A stretch of 26,290 nt of DNA from IMG/VR virus record IMGVR_UViG_3300007734_000526, positions 1 through 26,290 of that record; one strand, written 5' to 3'. Positions within the stretch are counted from its first letter, which is position 1, and each line of letters begins with the position of its first letter. This document shows, in pieces, positions 6,911 to 14,834 of the stretch. The notes beneath the pieces are model-generated. The model did no database searches, was not told the origin of the DNA, and was given only the letters and a program-made list of their open reading frames with translations. The DNA is from a virus. A program made the translations under genes and the position numbers.

Positions 6911-7085
6911 GACCGTAGGCCGTATCTTTCGGGTTGGCCCATCGCATGACGACGGGGATGAGGGCGGCGACGGCGGCTTTGGCGAGGTCTTGCGGGTTGG
7001 TGTTGCCGGTCGAGGCGACAGCCGCAACAGCGGCAATGACTGATCGGGCGTATGAGGCGAGCATGGCTTTGGTTTGTGCGTTCAT
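6891..7085 (-). CDS. Small membrane protein, holin candidate (unit B)
   Basis: 64 aa, the same length as the unit A copy (21190-21384). KAMLASYARSVIAAVAAVASTGNT contains the first hydrophobic segment; DLAKAAVAALIPVVMRW gives a second, followed by a charged tail. The block KAMLASYARS...AALIP..MRW is a recurrent small membrane protein of phage lysis cassettes. It overlaps the neighbouring membrane-protein stop (ATGA) and the M15 start. GGAG lies about 9 nt before the ATG. Together with the 54-aa protein at 7082-7246 it forms a two-gene holin-like pair; which is the true holin is not clear from sequence. Confidence 0.7.
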   Translation of the reverse strand: MNAQTKAMLASYARSVIAAVAAVASTGNTNPQDLAKAAVAALIPVVMRWANPKDTAYGRGNSQS

Positions 7086-7246
7086 GGGTGGTTCTCCGTG
7101 TGGTGGTCGATTTTTTGTTCTATTCGCCCAAGTGCTTGATGAACTCGCCCGTGGTCTTGCCTGTTTTCTTTGCCGTGTTTATGAATAAGCGCAACGACCA
7201 CAGAGAAACCGCCACCGATAACAGCCACCAGCACCGTATTATCCAT
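7082..7246 (-). CDS. Membrane-anchored coiled-coil protein, holin/antiholin candidate (unit B, 54 aa)
   Basis: 54 codons from ATG 7246 to a TGA overlapping the next ATG. One N-terminal transmembrane segment (VLVAVIGGGFSVVVALI) is followed by a charged helix HGRVHQALGRIEQKIDHH. The unit A counterpart (21365-21529) is also 54 aa with an almost identical C-terminal helix, which proves the frame. The arrangement resembles actinophage holins of the DUF2746 type. The ribosome site is poor; the gene begins 7 nt after the fibre gene stop and may rely on reinitiation. Confidence 0.72.
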   Translation of the reverse strand: MDNTVLVAVIGGGFSVVVALIHKHGKENRQDHGRVHQALGRIEQKIDHHTENHP

Positions 7247-7253
7247 TTTGACA

Positions 7254-7802
7254 TTAGGCAGAGATTTCAGCCACGACGATGGTGGATGCGTAGCGGGCGT
7301 AGTTGGTGCCGTTGGTATCGGTGCTTGATCGATTGATGTACAGGGTGCCACCTGCGATGTCAGCGGCTTGTGCCGCGTAGGTGATTGCTGATGTGGTGGC
7401 CGGGCTGTCCAGGTACAGCATGGTGACGGGCACGACGTCGTTGGCGTCGATGGACTGTGCGCCTGTGGCCACTTGGCGACGTGACCCGGCAGCTGCACCA
7501 CGGTATGCGGTGGCGGTGTTGCCACCTGTCAAGCCGAAGATTGCGCGGTTGCCACCGTTTGCGCCGTAGTTCAGCGTTACGTAGATCAAGATTTGTGATG
7601 TGGTTGACGACGGGGTAATCGTTGCTGACAGCCCAGTAATTGTGGTGAGGGTGCCGGACGCGCTCGAGTCGGTGTAGGTGTCTGTTTTGGTTGTGCTAAC
7701 TACTTGAAGTACACGGAATGCGCCTCGAAGGTTGTTGAGGGAGGCGGATGTAAGGACCTGTCCAGAGGTCCAAGCGGCGGGAAGTGAGGTAGGTGTTGCC
7801 AT
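7254..7802 (-). CDS. Tail fibre / receptor-binding-like minor tail protein (unit B)
   Basis: 182 aa with a strong AAAGGAG ribosome site 7 nt before ATG 7802. Composition is rich in Thr, Ser, Ala, Gly and small beta-strand repeats. The N-terminus (SGQVLTSASLNNL) resembles the short adaptor that opens many phage side-tail proteins (unit A: TGQVLTAAQMTSL), and the remainder looks like a single beta-sandwich-type receptor-binding domain. It sits just after the tail hub gene and before the lysis genes, as fibres do. Beyond the first 15 residues it does not align well with the 290-aa unit A protein, as expected for host-range genes under fast change. Which receptor it binds cannot be told. Confidence 0.65.
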   Translation of the reverse strand: MATPTSLPAAWTSGQVLTSASLNNLRGAFRVLQVVSTTKTDTYTDSSASGTLTTITGLSATITPSSTTSQILIYVTLNYGANGGNRAIFGLTGGNTATAYRGAAAGSRRQVATGAQSIDANDVVPVTMLYLDSPATTSAITYAAQAADIAGGTLYINRSSTDTNGTNYARYASTIVVAEISA

Positions 7803-7814
7803 AGTTGTCTCCTT

Positions 7815-9116
7815 TTAGCCTAGAACATTGTCCGAGTCGAGTTGGCCATATGTGCTGTCGTCGAGGGTCAAATAATAGATTTGCGTGGTTGGTGACGTGT
7901 ACAGCCTGACACGATGCCCTGTGTTGAAGTCCAATAAATGCTCGATGCCTTCGACGGCAAGTGTTTGGGTAAGGCTGCTGGTGGTGGCCCCTGTTTGGAA
8001 TGTTTTGCTGATGCTGATGGTGTCGCCAATGTCGATGGTGGCGATCGTGTCGCGCTGGGTGTTGGTCAGCATGTTGAAGCGGGTGCTGACGTCGGTGTAT
8101 CGAGCTGCCGGGTAGGGCTCTAGCAGGTAGGTGGCGGCGACGCTGATTTCGGTGGCGTCGTGTAACAGGCTGTTGGTGATGCTGGTGTTTTGGATGAAAT
8201 AGGTGGCGATCGAGGTGGCGTTGCTGGCTGTGGAGCTGGTGCCGTTGAGGCCGGTAACGACGGCACGGTTTACTACCTGGTCGGCTTGGAAGCTGACGCC
8301 GATGTTGTCGTATTTGATGGCTGTGCCGGCGTCGTTGAATGTGGCGACGGCGGGATCGAGGGTTGCGCCAATCCTGTTGTCGAACGTCAATTTGCCATCG
8401 CGGGATACGAATAGGCGGCCGAATTCGGCGGTGTCATTGATTTGCGTGAGATAGGCCAAAGCGTTTGTGCCTGCGGGTATGTCGTAGGCGGCGTCGTGGC
8501 CGAGGTTGACGGTGCCTGTGGCGATGTCGCGGTTGGTTGCGCCGGTCGGGTAGGCGACCTCGGGCAGGTTGAGGACGGTGTTTATTCGTGCGCCTGATAG
8601 TTCGGGGCTTGGGTTGAATGCGTTCAGGAATGTTTGGGAAAGCAGGTACATGTTGTCGGCGCAGTAGACGCTGACGGTGTTGGTGCCACCCAATGCGAAC
8701 GAATAGTCGTAGTCAACGATCTTGCCGCGAAACAAATATTTGGCGGTGCCTGTTTGGTCATAGCGGATCAGGTTGACTTGGCGTAGTGGGGCGAGGCCTG
8801 GCACGTTTGCGTTGTCGTTGTAATAAGGACTGGTTTGGTCAAACGGATTGAACACGCCATTAGCAAGAGTGTCGTTGAGAGTGAACGTCATGGTGCCTGC
8901 GCTGAAGCTGTCGCCGCTGTCTTTTCGGCCTCGACGCACGCTGATGTTCATGGTGCCTGCGGTGACGTCAGCAAATTGGGTGGTGCCGTTCAGGACGTAC
9001 TGGGTGTTGTCTAAAACGCCTTTGGTGACGTCATCCAAGGTAAAACCATCGACAACAAAGCCTGCGTCAATTTCAAGCTTGTAATTGCCAGATTGAACTA
9101 TTGAGGTGCCGGGCAT
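7815..9116 (-). CDS. Tail hub / baseplate minor tail protein (unit B)
   Basis: 433 aa directly after the tape measure (the tape-measure TGA and this ATG overlap as TGATG). Residues around 57-100 carry the actinophage hub pattern SVRRGRKDSGDSFSAGTMTFTLND...FNPFDQTSPYYN, followed by FRGKIVDYDY, all typical of baseplate hub proteins. The C-terminal third (VEGIEHLLDFNTGHRVRLY) is a second beta domain. In unit A the same protein is split into two ORFs, 23209-23997 (N-terminal part) and 22611-23204 (C-terminal part). It should close the tail tip and hold the fibre. It is the only large tip protein here, so the tail tip of this phage must be very simple. Confidence 0.75.
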   Translation of the reverse strand: MPGTSIVQSGNYKLEIDAGFVVDGFTLDDVTKGVLDNTQYVLNGTTQFADVTAGTMNISVRRGRKDSGDSFSAGTMTFTLNDTLANGVFNPFDQTSPYYNDNANVPGLAPLRQVNLIRYDQTGTAKYLFRGKIVDYDYSFALGGTNTVSVYCADNMYLLSQTFLNAFNPSPELSGARINTVLNLPEVAYPTGATNRDIATGTVNLGHDAAYDIPAGTNALAYLTQINDTAEFGRLFVSRDGKLTFDNRIGATLDPAVATFNDAGTAIKYDNIGVSFQADQVVNRAVVTGLNGTSSTASNATSIATYFIQNTSITNSLLHDATEISVAATYLLEPYPAARYTDVSTRFNMLTNTQRDTIATIDIGDTISISKTFQTGATTSSLTQTLAVEGIEHLLDFNTGHRVRLYTSPTTQIYYLTLDDSTYGQLDSDNVLG

Positions 9117-10654
9117 CAGACGTACCCGCTTACCTCGATGCGCGCCGGGCCGGTGGCCCTGTTGTAGGCGCGGATGCTGTCTACGACCGCTTGGCCGATC
9201 TCTGCTGAGGTGGCGAGCCCGCCGGTGACGTTGATGATGACATTTTCCAACATGGCATTGCGGGCCGCTGACGTGAACGGGTTGCTGGCGATGCCCGCCC
9301 CGAGCATGTTTGGGGCCTCGACGATGGATGGGCCAGCACCGCCGCCGCCACCGCCTCCACCGCCCCCGGAGGGCACGCTAGGAGCCGCTACGACGAGCGC
9401 AGCGCCCCCAGATGAGGGAATGGGCACCCCAAGGTTTTTGTCGCCCGTATAGCCGCCTGTAGCGCTTGTAACGCCAGGCAGGGTGGGAAGCTTTAGATAG
9501 CCAATTGATTGCAGATATGGGATTTCAGGGATATCGACGCCTGGTATTGCGTTCATGCCTTTGATGACCAGGTTGATGCCTTGTAGCACGCTGTTGACCA
9601 TTGAGTTGACGGCGTTGGCCACGAATATGACGGTGTTTGCGATGGCGGCCGCAAACTGCTTGAACGGCAGTAAGAATTCTGCGATGGCGCGTGGGCCTTC
9701 GCGGTACAGCTCATACAGCGCGCCGATGGTGACGGTGACGATTGCGAGCGATGCGCTGAACGCGGCGATTGACGCTTGTGTCGAGTAGAACGATCCTGTC
9801 AATGCAAGGTTGACAAGTTTGGTGGCGATTGCTGCGGCTTCGTACGCCCGTAATGCACCGTTGGCGACTACTACGGCGGCTGACAGCCCACCAATTGCTA
9901 ACGCAAATTTGACGACCAGCCCGCTGTTTTCCTCAACCCATTGCGCCACTCTGGTAATAATTGGCAACAGTTTTTCCATGACAGGCAGTAACGCCGATCC
10001 AATTGCTTCGGTTGCTTCGCTGAACGCAATGTTGAGTTTGGCCATTCCTCCTTCAGCGGTGTCAGCAAACGCGGCATTAGCACCGCCGAACGTTCCACCC
10101 AACACGCTGATGATGGTGTCGAGGTCTGCTCCCTCTTTGATGAGGTTGGCCATTTCAGGCGTTAGGCCGCGCAGGGCTTTGTAATTGCCTTCATATGCCT
10201 TGGCAAGCGCGTCAGCAACCGTGGTGGCGTCAATGGATGTTGCCCGGCTGATGTCGAGCACCAGGCTCATTTGTTTTTGTGCTTCGTTTATGTCTTTTGT
10301 GCCACGGACGAGCGCGGCAAACGCAGGGCGCAGGACATCGTCAGCGACCGCCGCTTGGCGTGACATGACGCTGATGGATTTCTCCACGGCGGCAATTTGT
10401 TCTTGGCTGGCCCCAGTCGAGTTCTCTAGTTGTACCTGTAGCGCTTTTTGGGCGGCCTCATCTTCGGCCGCGGCTTTGGTGGCCATGCCCAAACCAGCCG
10501 CTAATGCGCCAGCCGCCGCAGCTGCAGGCACCAAACCTTTCTTGAGCGCAAAAGCGGCTTTTTCGCCGTTCGTTTCTAGTTTGTCAAACGCTTTGATCGA
10601 CTGCTGTATGCCTTTGTCATCAAACTCGCTGATGATCGGAATGCGAACGCTCAT
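9116..10654 (-). CDS. Tape measure protein (unit B)
   Basis: 512 aa, the largest tail gene but small for the family; at the usual 0.15 nm per residue it predicts a tail of about 75-80 nm. The N-terminal 240 residues (PIISEFDDKGIQ, LETNGEKA, LVRGTKDINEAQ, ALAKAYEGNYKALRGLTPEMA, LGGTFGGA) align with the unit A tape measure. Hydrophobic segments follow near 240-310 (FALAIGGLSAAVVVAN and others), the likely membrane-channel part. A Gly run lies near residue 435. The C-terminus (IINVTGGLATSAEIGQAV) is again shared with unit A. The gene overlaps both neighbours by 1-4 bp. The middle differs completely between units. Confidence 0.92.
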   Translation of the reverse strand: MSVRIPIISEFDDKGIQQSIKAFDKLETNGEKAAFALKKGLVPAAAAAGALAAGLGMATKAAAEDEAAQKALQVQLENSTGASQEQIAAVEKSISVMSRQAAVADDVLRPAFAALVRGTKDINEAQKQMSLVLDISRATSIDATTVADALAKAYEGNYKALRGLTPEMANLIKEGADLDTIISVLGGTFGGANAAFADTAEGGMAKLNIAFSEATEAIGSALLPVMEKLLPIITRVAQWVEENSGLVVKFALAIGGLSAAVVVANGALRAYEAAAIATKLVNLALTGSFYSTQASIAAFSASLAIVTVTIGALYELYREGPRAIAEFLLPFKQFAAAIANTVIFVANAVNSMVNSVLQGINLVIKGMNAIPGVDIPEIPYLQSIGYLKLPTLPGVTSATGGYTGDKNLGVPIPSSGGAALVVAAPSVPSGGGGGGGGGGAGPSIVEAPNMLGAGIASNPFTSAARNAMLENVIINVTGGLATSAEIGQAVVDSIRAYNRATGPARIEVSGYV

Positions 10655-11133
10655 ATGGCTGCAATCTTACGGTTGATTGTCTTAGCAACTTCGTCAATTG
10701 CTTTGGTCATTTCGTTTTGCACGTCGGTGACGTGGGCCTCGGCAGCTGGCCACATGACGCGCGCAGGGGCGCCCCAGGCCAGCGTCGACAACGACCGACC
10801 TAAGCGGATGTCGGCCGCAAACTCAATAATGCTGGCGGCAGGGTCTTTTTGGATGACAGTCACCACACCGTCAGATCGTTTTCCTGCATCCACTTTGACC
10901 GTGATGCCGCGGCGGGCTTTGCGCTGATCCCACGGCAGCAGCTGTCGCCCGTTTTGTGTCCAACGGTATTTCATGCCTGACAGCACCTGTGCCGGGTACC
11001 GGCCTTGAGCTGCAACAACAATTGGCGCGGCAATCTGTTTGGCGTCCTTGGCAAATTGTTTGCGGGCCTCTGGGTCAATGGTTTTGAGGTCGCGCAATAC
11101 CTGTTTGACGCCTAAGACTTCAACGCTGGCCAT
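10651..11133 (-). CDS. HK97 gp10-like / tail completion protein (unit B)
   Basis: 160 aa, starting as TAATG on the chaperone stop and ending as ATGA on the tape measure. Features are a helical N-terminus (VKQVLRDLKTIDPEARKQ), an R-W-rich middle (RWTQNGRQLLPWDQ), SIIEFAA and ARVMWPAAEAH before a C-terminal helix. This is the pattern of HK97-gp10-like head-tail or tail-completion proteins. Unit A has the same gene in the same place (25334-25846; NWTTKSGFKMLPWE, SRVMWKAWQQ). Its position between the tail chaperones and tape measure, rather than among the connector genes, is unusual for gp10 and suggests a tail-assembly role. Identification rests on motifs only. Confidence 0.6.
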   Translation of the reverse strand: MASVEVLGVKQVLRDLKTIDPEARKQFAKDAKQIAAPIVVAAQGRYPAQVLSGMKYRWTQNGRQLLPWDQRKARRGITVKVDAGKRSDGVVTVIQKDPAASIIEFAADIRLGRSLSTLAWGAPARVMWPAAEAHVTDVQNEMTKAIDEVAKTINRKIAAI

Positions 11134-11288
11134 TAGCGGCCGCGTTTCTGTTGTTGGGCTTGTTGCTCAAGCACATAGAACACGGTGGTCAGATCCCGTG
11201 TCTCAAATTCCACTTGCGGCGGCCAGTAGCCCGTCATAACTAAGACTTCAGCGAGGGAGCGTCGCCAAGTGCCGCGGTGGTAGGGGTT
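11133..11288 (-). CDS. Tail assembly chaperone, -1 frameshift extension (T part, unit B)
   Basis: This frame has no start with a ribosome site of its own but encodes a conserved segment RRSLAEVLVMTGYWPP...FETRDLTTVFYVLEQQ that matches RRQLADLLVAVGWWPP...FDSQDLATVITVLNEQ at the same place in unit A. It lies in the -1 frame relative to the G chaperone and overlaps its 3' end, as in lambda G/GT. The functional product is therefore a G-T fusion covering 11133-11548. The ORF stays open to 11408, so slippage could occur anywhere downstream of that point; AAACCCC at 11283-11289 is the likely zone. The stop joins the next start as TAATG. Confidence 0.75.
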   Translation of the reverse strand, partial: NPYHRGTWRRSLAEVLVMTGYWPPQVEFETRDLTTVFYVLEQQAQQQKRGR

Positions 11289-11548
11289 TCGTCGATGATT
11301 TCTTCGACGGGCGTGATTTCCATGTCGGGGTGTTCGGCGACCCATTCGCGCCAGCTGCCGGGCACTTTGTCGCCTGCAAGTTTGGCGAGGACGTATGCCC
11401 AGCAGCACATGTCAGCGAAGCCGATGCCTTTGCCGTCTGCGGATCGTCGGTTCTCGATCTTTTCCCATTCGACAATGGCCAGCATGTTGGTGACCATTTC
11501 TCGTGGGCCGCGACCGTCTTTGAGGTCGACGCGGAGTTTTACTCGCAT
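11240..11548 (-). CDS. Tail assembly chaperone (G part, unit B)
   Basis: 102 aa from ATG 11548, with AAAGG about 8 nt upstream; the open frame starts seven codons earlier without support. MRVKLRVDLKDG, then VTNMLAIVEWEKIENRR, then CCWAYVLAKLAGDKVPGSWREWV is the pattern of actinophage tail chaperones, and the unit A protein (25956-26255) shares VITEWERLERR, CCWMHTILKIKGEQVGDTWRDWI. The tail is acidic (PVEEIIDE). Chaperones of this kind bind the tape measure and recruit tail tube subunits. A minor GT form is made by -1 frameshifting near the 3' end. The upstream 88-bp gap carries the repeated CCGACGAAAGG motif (11555-11565). Confidence 0.82.
   Translation of the reverse strand: MRVKLRVDLKDGRGPREMVTNMLAIVEWEKIENRRSADGKGIGFADMCCWAYVLAKLAGDKVPGSWREWVAEHPDMEITPVEEIIDETPTTAALGDAPSLKS
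11283..11289 (-). promoter_or_regulatory. Probable -1 frameshift zone AAACCCC (unit B)
   Basis: AAACCCC on the minus strand within the G/T overlap. The same heptamer lies in the unit A overlap (25986-25992). In unit B it reads GAA ACC CCT in the G frame, out of phase for a canonical A AAC CCC slip because one base has been added between the heptamer and the downstream conserved GCGGCAC. Slippage of CCT to CCC remains possible. Confidence 0.4.
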
Positions 11549-11636
11549 TGTTTGCCTTTCGTCGGGCAAGGCTCCGCCAGCGCGGGCTTGCTTTGTTTGT
11601 TTTCAGCGCCGCCCGATTGGGCTGGCGAGAACATGA

Positions 11637-12047
11637 CTAGCTGGTGGCCTTTGTGAGGGTGCCACCGGTGAAGGTGAGGTCGATCGTGGACAGTTCGCCA
11701 AGCGATGCGTTGATCGGCGTGTGGCTCTCCAAGTAGGTCGTTGCAAATGTGTAGGACGGATTCGTGCTTGAAACAGCCGCGGACGAGGGCTTTACGACGA
11801 CCGTGGTCGTTTGTCCGACAAGGCTGTAGATCGAGGCTTCGGTTTCCGATCCTGCGTACGACTGGTACAGGGTGACGGTCACGCTGTTGTTCTGCAAGCC
11901 CGACGTGTAGGTGCGGGCCGTTGAACCGAATGCCGTGTTTTCCAGCGCCTCGGCCGTGTAGGTGATGGTGCAGGCGGTGCATTGATCGGTCAAGTCAACC
12001 GAGTTGATCGTGACGCTTGGGTTGGACAGGTAGACGCTGGTTGCCAT
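11637..12047 (-). CDS. Major tail (tube) protein (unit B)
   Basis: 136 aa with GAGGAG 9 nt before ATG 12047. It is a compact beta-strand, Thr/Ser-rich protein (TINSVDLTDQCTACTITYTAEALENTAFGSTARTY in part) with a C-terminal DLTFTGGTLTKA. Its position between connector genes and tail chaperones, its size and the strong translation signal fit the tail-tube protein, which stacks around the tape measure. 136 aa is at the small end, consistent with a single tube domain without decoration. The unit A copy lies beyond the right edge of the window, so no pairwise support is available here. Confidence 0.8.
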   Translation of the reverse strand: MATSVYLSNPSVTINSVDLTDQCTACTITYTAEALENTAFGSTARTYTSGLQNNSVTVTLYQSYAGSETEASIYSLVGQTTTVVVKPSSAAVSSTNPSYTFATTYLESHTPINASLGELSTIDLTFTGGTLTKATS

Positions 12048-12050
12048 GAG

Positions 12051-12209
12051 CTATTTCTCCTCGACTGGTTCTGCTTTGACTTTAGACGACTTTTTCGGTT
12101 TGTCGGTGGATATGAGGCCACCTTCCAGTAGCGCGTCGACATTGATGCCGTCGTGTGGCTCGTACTTGTCGCCTGGTGTGCCGATGCGGGGGCTGACGAT
12201 TACGTACAT
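12051..12209 (-). CDS. Small conserved protein before the tail tube gene (unit B, 52 aa)
   Basis: 52 codons from ATG 12209 with AGGAGA five bases upstream. N-terminal MYVIVSPRIGTPGDKYEP and DALLEGGLI look folded; the C-terminus is a Lys/Glu-rich tail (STDKPKKSSKVK). It sits between the tail terminator candidate and tail tube gene. A small ORF of this type occurs in the connector region of several actinophages, but I do not recognise a defined family. It may be a minor head-tail joining factor. The strong ribosome site is the main evidence that it is expressed. Confidence 0.65.
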   Translation of the reverse strand: MYVIVSPRIGTPGDKYEPHDGINVDALLEGGLISTDKPKKSSKVKAEPVEEK

Positions 12210-12217
12210 GGGTTCTC

Positions 12218-12583
12218 CTATGCGGTTTGAGCTTGCATGGCTACGGTGAGATCGTAGGCAGGTAGGATGCTGCCACCGATGTCTATGACGGTTGGTCGGC
12301 CTGCGGTGACGGCGACGTTTTTGGCGAGCAGTTGGGCGCACATGTTGAGCAGGGATCGCTGTGCGTCGAGGTTGGCGGGGCCGAGCGTCAGCACCTTGAC
12401 CGGGAAGGTCAATTTGACAATGTTGTAGTTCCAACTGTCCCACGATGGGGCGTCAATGAATACGCAGGGCGGGACAATGTTGCGGGGGTCGTTGACGACT
12501 TGTAGCCCGGTGATCGTTTGCAACGTGGCGGTGAGATCGTCAATGGCCTCGTTGAACAGGTCGGTGTATGCCGGTACGGGCAT
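12218..12583 (-). CDS. Tail terminator / neck protein candidate (unit B)
   Basis: 121 aa. The start overlaps the upstream stop as TGATG. A helical N-terminus (YTDLFNEAIDDLTATLQTITGLQVV) is followed by beta strands (PPCVFIDAPSWDSWNYNIVKLTFPVKVL) and a helix (LDAQRSLLNMCAQLL), then PAYDLTVAMQ. This mixed alpha/beta order with a central strand pair and late helix is that of phage tail terminators and minor capsid/neck proteins. Position right before the tail-tube gene agrees. The exact family (tail terminator versus head-closure protein) is not proven from sequence. Confidence 0.6.
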   Translation of the reverse strand: MPVPAYTDLFNEAIDDLTATLQTITGLQVVNDPRNIVPPCVFIDAPSWDSWNYNIVKLTFPVKVLTLGPANLDAQRSLLNMCAQLLAKNVAVTAGRPTVIDIGGSILPAYDLTVAMQAQTA

Positions 12584-13209
12584 CAGGCCACCTGTGGGCG
12601 GTCAATACCGAGCAGCTGCTTGACCATCCCGGAGAGGCCGACGACGGGGGCTGTGGCCATGCCGTCAAATGATGCGTACTGGTCGATCGAGCCGCGCTGA
12701 CGGTACAGGGCGCCGCCGTACATGATCGTGCCAAGCTTGACGTCTTGGCTGGGCACCGTGGTCAGGCTGTCGATGTATCCGGCTTCGACGCGACGCCTGT
12801 AGCAGAAAGCGTTGGCGGCCGACGCGCAGATCGTCAGGAATGCGGCGTCGCCTGCGGTAGCGGTGCCAATCCCAATCCAGTCCTCAATGTCGGTGGCGGT
12901 GATCCAAGTGCAGGTTGGCGTGAATGACAAGGTGCCGGTGGCTGCGGTGCGCTCGACGTCGTCCGCCGTCTTGGCGTAAAGCACCTGATTTTGGATCGGT
13001 ACCTGGTAGTCGTACAGCAGGTCGCCTTCGCTGTCTACACCCAAATACAAGTATTGCGGGAGTGCGTAGACGGTGTAGGAGCCGTTGAACGTTGCGTCGA
13101 CGCCTGTTACGACGATGGCGCCGCCTACAGTCACCTCGGAGGGGGTGAGGAGCTGTAGGACGGCGTAGTCGTCGATTAGGTATTTGTGGGTGACCGTGTA
13201 GGTGGCCAT
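12583..13209 (-). CDS. Head-tail connector with N-terminal beta domain (unit B)
   Basis: 208 aa following the capsid gene. The C-terminal half (from about residue 105: TATDIEDWIGIGTATAGDAAFLTICASAANAFCYRRR) is the helical bundle of gp6-like head-tail adaptors that bind under the portal. The N-terminal 100 residues are beta-rich (VTVGGAIVVTGVDATFNGSYTVYALPQYLYLG) and look like a small immunoglobulin-type or virion-surface domain fused to the adaptor, which is not usual. The ribosome site is weak (AGG 13 nt upstream). In a genome this small, fusion of a decoration-like domain to a connector would save a gene, but this is inference. Confidence 0.68.
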   Translation of the reverse strand: MATYTVTHKYLIDDYAVLQLLTPSEVTVGGAIVVTGVDATFNGSYTVYALPQYLYLGVDSEGDLLYDYQVPIQNQVLYAKTADDVERTAATGTLSFTPTCTWITATDIEDWIGIGTATAGDAAFLTICASAANAFCYRRRVEAGYIDSLTTVPSQDVKLGTIMYGGALYRQRGSIDQYASFDGMATAPVVGLSGMVKQLLGIDRPQVA

Positions 13210-13229
13210 AGCTGGGCCGACCTATCCGA

Positions 13230-14834
13230 TCAGGCGATCGCGATGGACTTGACCTGGTCGCTGTCTGCGATGAAGGTTGCAACGTAGCCGTGGTACGAGA
13301 ACTGGCGACCGAGGGTGCCCGGGTTCTCCCACGACATGAGGCCGCGTACCTGCTCGTAGAACTCGATGGCCGAGGCGCGCGCCACGATCATCGTGCCGGC
13401 TGCAAAGTTGTAGTCGGCGACGAGGTTGAGTCCGAACGGGTTGTAGGTGTTGGCCTGCGTGATGTTGGCGGTGCCTGCACCGTTGATGCCCATGAGGCCT
13501 GCTGCGCCCGTGTACGGGAAGATCGGACGCTTGTCAACGTCGAGCTGCGAGCCGAGGTTCTTCCACACGTTTGGCGACACAAACACGGTGTCCGGGAGGA
13601 AGTTGGTGGCGGTGAGGATGTCGGTGGCTGCGTCGTAGAGCGCGGCGATCAGCGACGACGGATCGGTCGAGCTAAACGTCCAGGTGCTTCCCGATGCGGA
13701 CGCGCCCGCAACGATGGCGTCGGCTGCGACGTCATCACTCTTCAATAGATACTGTCCGGCGAGGTCTCGCAAGATGATTTCCATACTGGCGGGCGAAGTG
13801 AAGTCGACGTCCTGCACCGACAGCGTGACCTGGCCAGCGAGCGTGGTCTTGGTCACGACGTTGGATGCGATCACCGGGGTGGTGGCAGAAACCGAAGACA
13901 GTTCGGTTGACTGGCTCGCAACCGACGGGTGCGTCGTCCACGTCGGGCGAATGAACGTCTTGCTGTTGCCGTTGTCCGGCATGGCACGAGCGCCGACGGC
14001 CGCGACGACCGGGCGGATGTAGTTGAGATCCTGGAACACCGGGCCGAGCACCGGGACTGGGAGCAGACCGGGCGTGTCGGTGGTGAGGGTGTCACCGGCG
14101 GCTGCCTGCAACGCCGACTGGCGCGACTTGGCGGCTTCGATGAATGCGTCGTTGACGATGCGGAAGGTGTCGCCACCGATGTGCATTGCGGCGAGGTATT
14201 CGCCTGCGGTTGGCATGCCGTAGTTGCGCTTCGGCTGTGCGGGGATCGGTGCGGTTGGGATCGTGGCCTCGACTGCGGCGGCCTCGACGACTGGTGCTGC
14301 TTCCATTGCTGGTGTCTCCTCTTGTGGGGTCTCTTGTTCAGTATTGCCGATTTCTTCGGGTTCTTGGTGGATACTTGCGGCCACTTCGGTGATGGCGGCT
14401 GCGTCGCCGAACGCGCCGACCGGGACAAGCGAAAGCTCGATCCAGTCTGCGGCCTCGACGATCATGGTGCCGTCGTCAGCAAACGTAAATTTGGTGGGGT
14501 TGAGTCCGACCGATACCTGATCGATGACGCCTTCGGACAGCATGATCATGGCGTCTTGGCCTTGGCTGGATGCCGAGACTTTGGCGGTGAACATCATGCC
14601 TTCGGGGGTGTCGACGCGCTCGGTGACGACGCCAACGGGCATCGTGCTGTCGTGGTACATGAACAGGCGGGGGGCTTTGCCTTCGACGGGCAGGGCGCCC
14701 GGCTTGATGATGACAGCCTGGCCTGACGAGACCTCGGCGCGCACGTTGTAGGGAACGGCAACGCCGCTGATTTCGCGGCGGCCGGAACCTTTGCCAGCGG
14801 TGATGCTGAAGTCGTTGGCGGTGAGTTTGATCAT
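13230..14834 (-). CDS. Capsid maturation protease-major capsid protein fusion (unit B)
   Basis: 534 aa, complete. Residues 1-155 are an HK97-type prohead protease: PYNV, MYHD with His 61, DQVSVG with Ser 108, and WIELSLVPVGAFGDA. A Glu/Pro/Ala-rich linker (about 155-205) joins an HK97-fold capsid domain: AGEYLAAMHIGGDTF, TDTPGLLPVPVLGPVFQDLNYIRP, a long beta/E-loop region and the C-terminal GTLGRQFSYHGYVATFI. Fusion of protease and shell in one chain is known from several of the smallest actinophages. The flexible linker probably takes the place of a scaffold or delta domain and is the expected cleavage region. Start ATG overlaps the portal stop (ATGA). No separate scaffold or decoration gene was found in the unit. 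Confidence 0.92.
   Translation of the reverse strand: MIKLTANDFSITAGKGSGRREISGVAVPYNVRAEVSSGQAVIIKPGALPVEGKAPRLFMYHDSTMPVGVVTERVDTPEGMMFTAKVSASSQGQDAMIMLSEGVIDQVSVGLNPTKFTFADDGTMIVEAADWIELSLVPVGAFGDAAAITEVAASIHQEPEEIGNTEQETPQEETPAMEAAPVVEAAAVEATIPTAPIPAQPKRNYGMPTAGEYLAAMHIGGDTFRIVNDAFIEAAKSRQSALQAAAGDTLTTDTPGLLPVPVLGPVFQDLNYIRPVVAAVGARAMPDNGNSKTFIRPTWTTHPSVASQSTELSSVSATTPVIASNVVTKTTLAGQVTLSVQDVDFTSPASMEIILRDLAGQYLLKSDDVAADAIVAGASASGSTWTFSSTDPSSLIAALYDAATDILTATNFLPDTVFVSPNVWKNLGSQLDVDKRPIFPYTGAAGLMGINGAGTANITQANTYNPFGLNLVADYNFAAGTMIVARASAIEFYEQVRGLMSWENPGTLGRQFSYHGYVATFIADSDQVKSIAIA

Noticed and set aside
9335-9370. Pro-codon-like repeat tract on the plus strand
   Set aside because: It encodes the Gly run of the tape measure on the minus strand and is not an independent repeat element.
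13929-14726. Long plus-strand ORF of 265 codons opposite the capsid gene
   Set aside because: It is a shadow of the GC-rich capsid gene, low in hydrophobic core and without a homologue in unit C; the same holds for all other plus-strand ORFs in the window.
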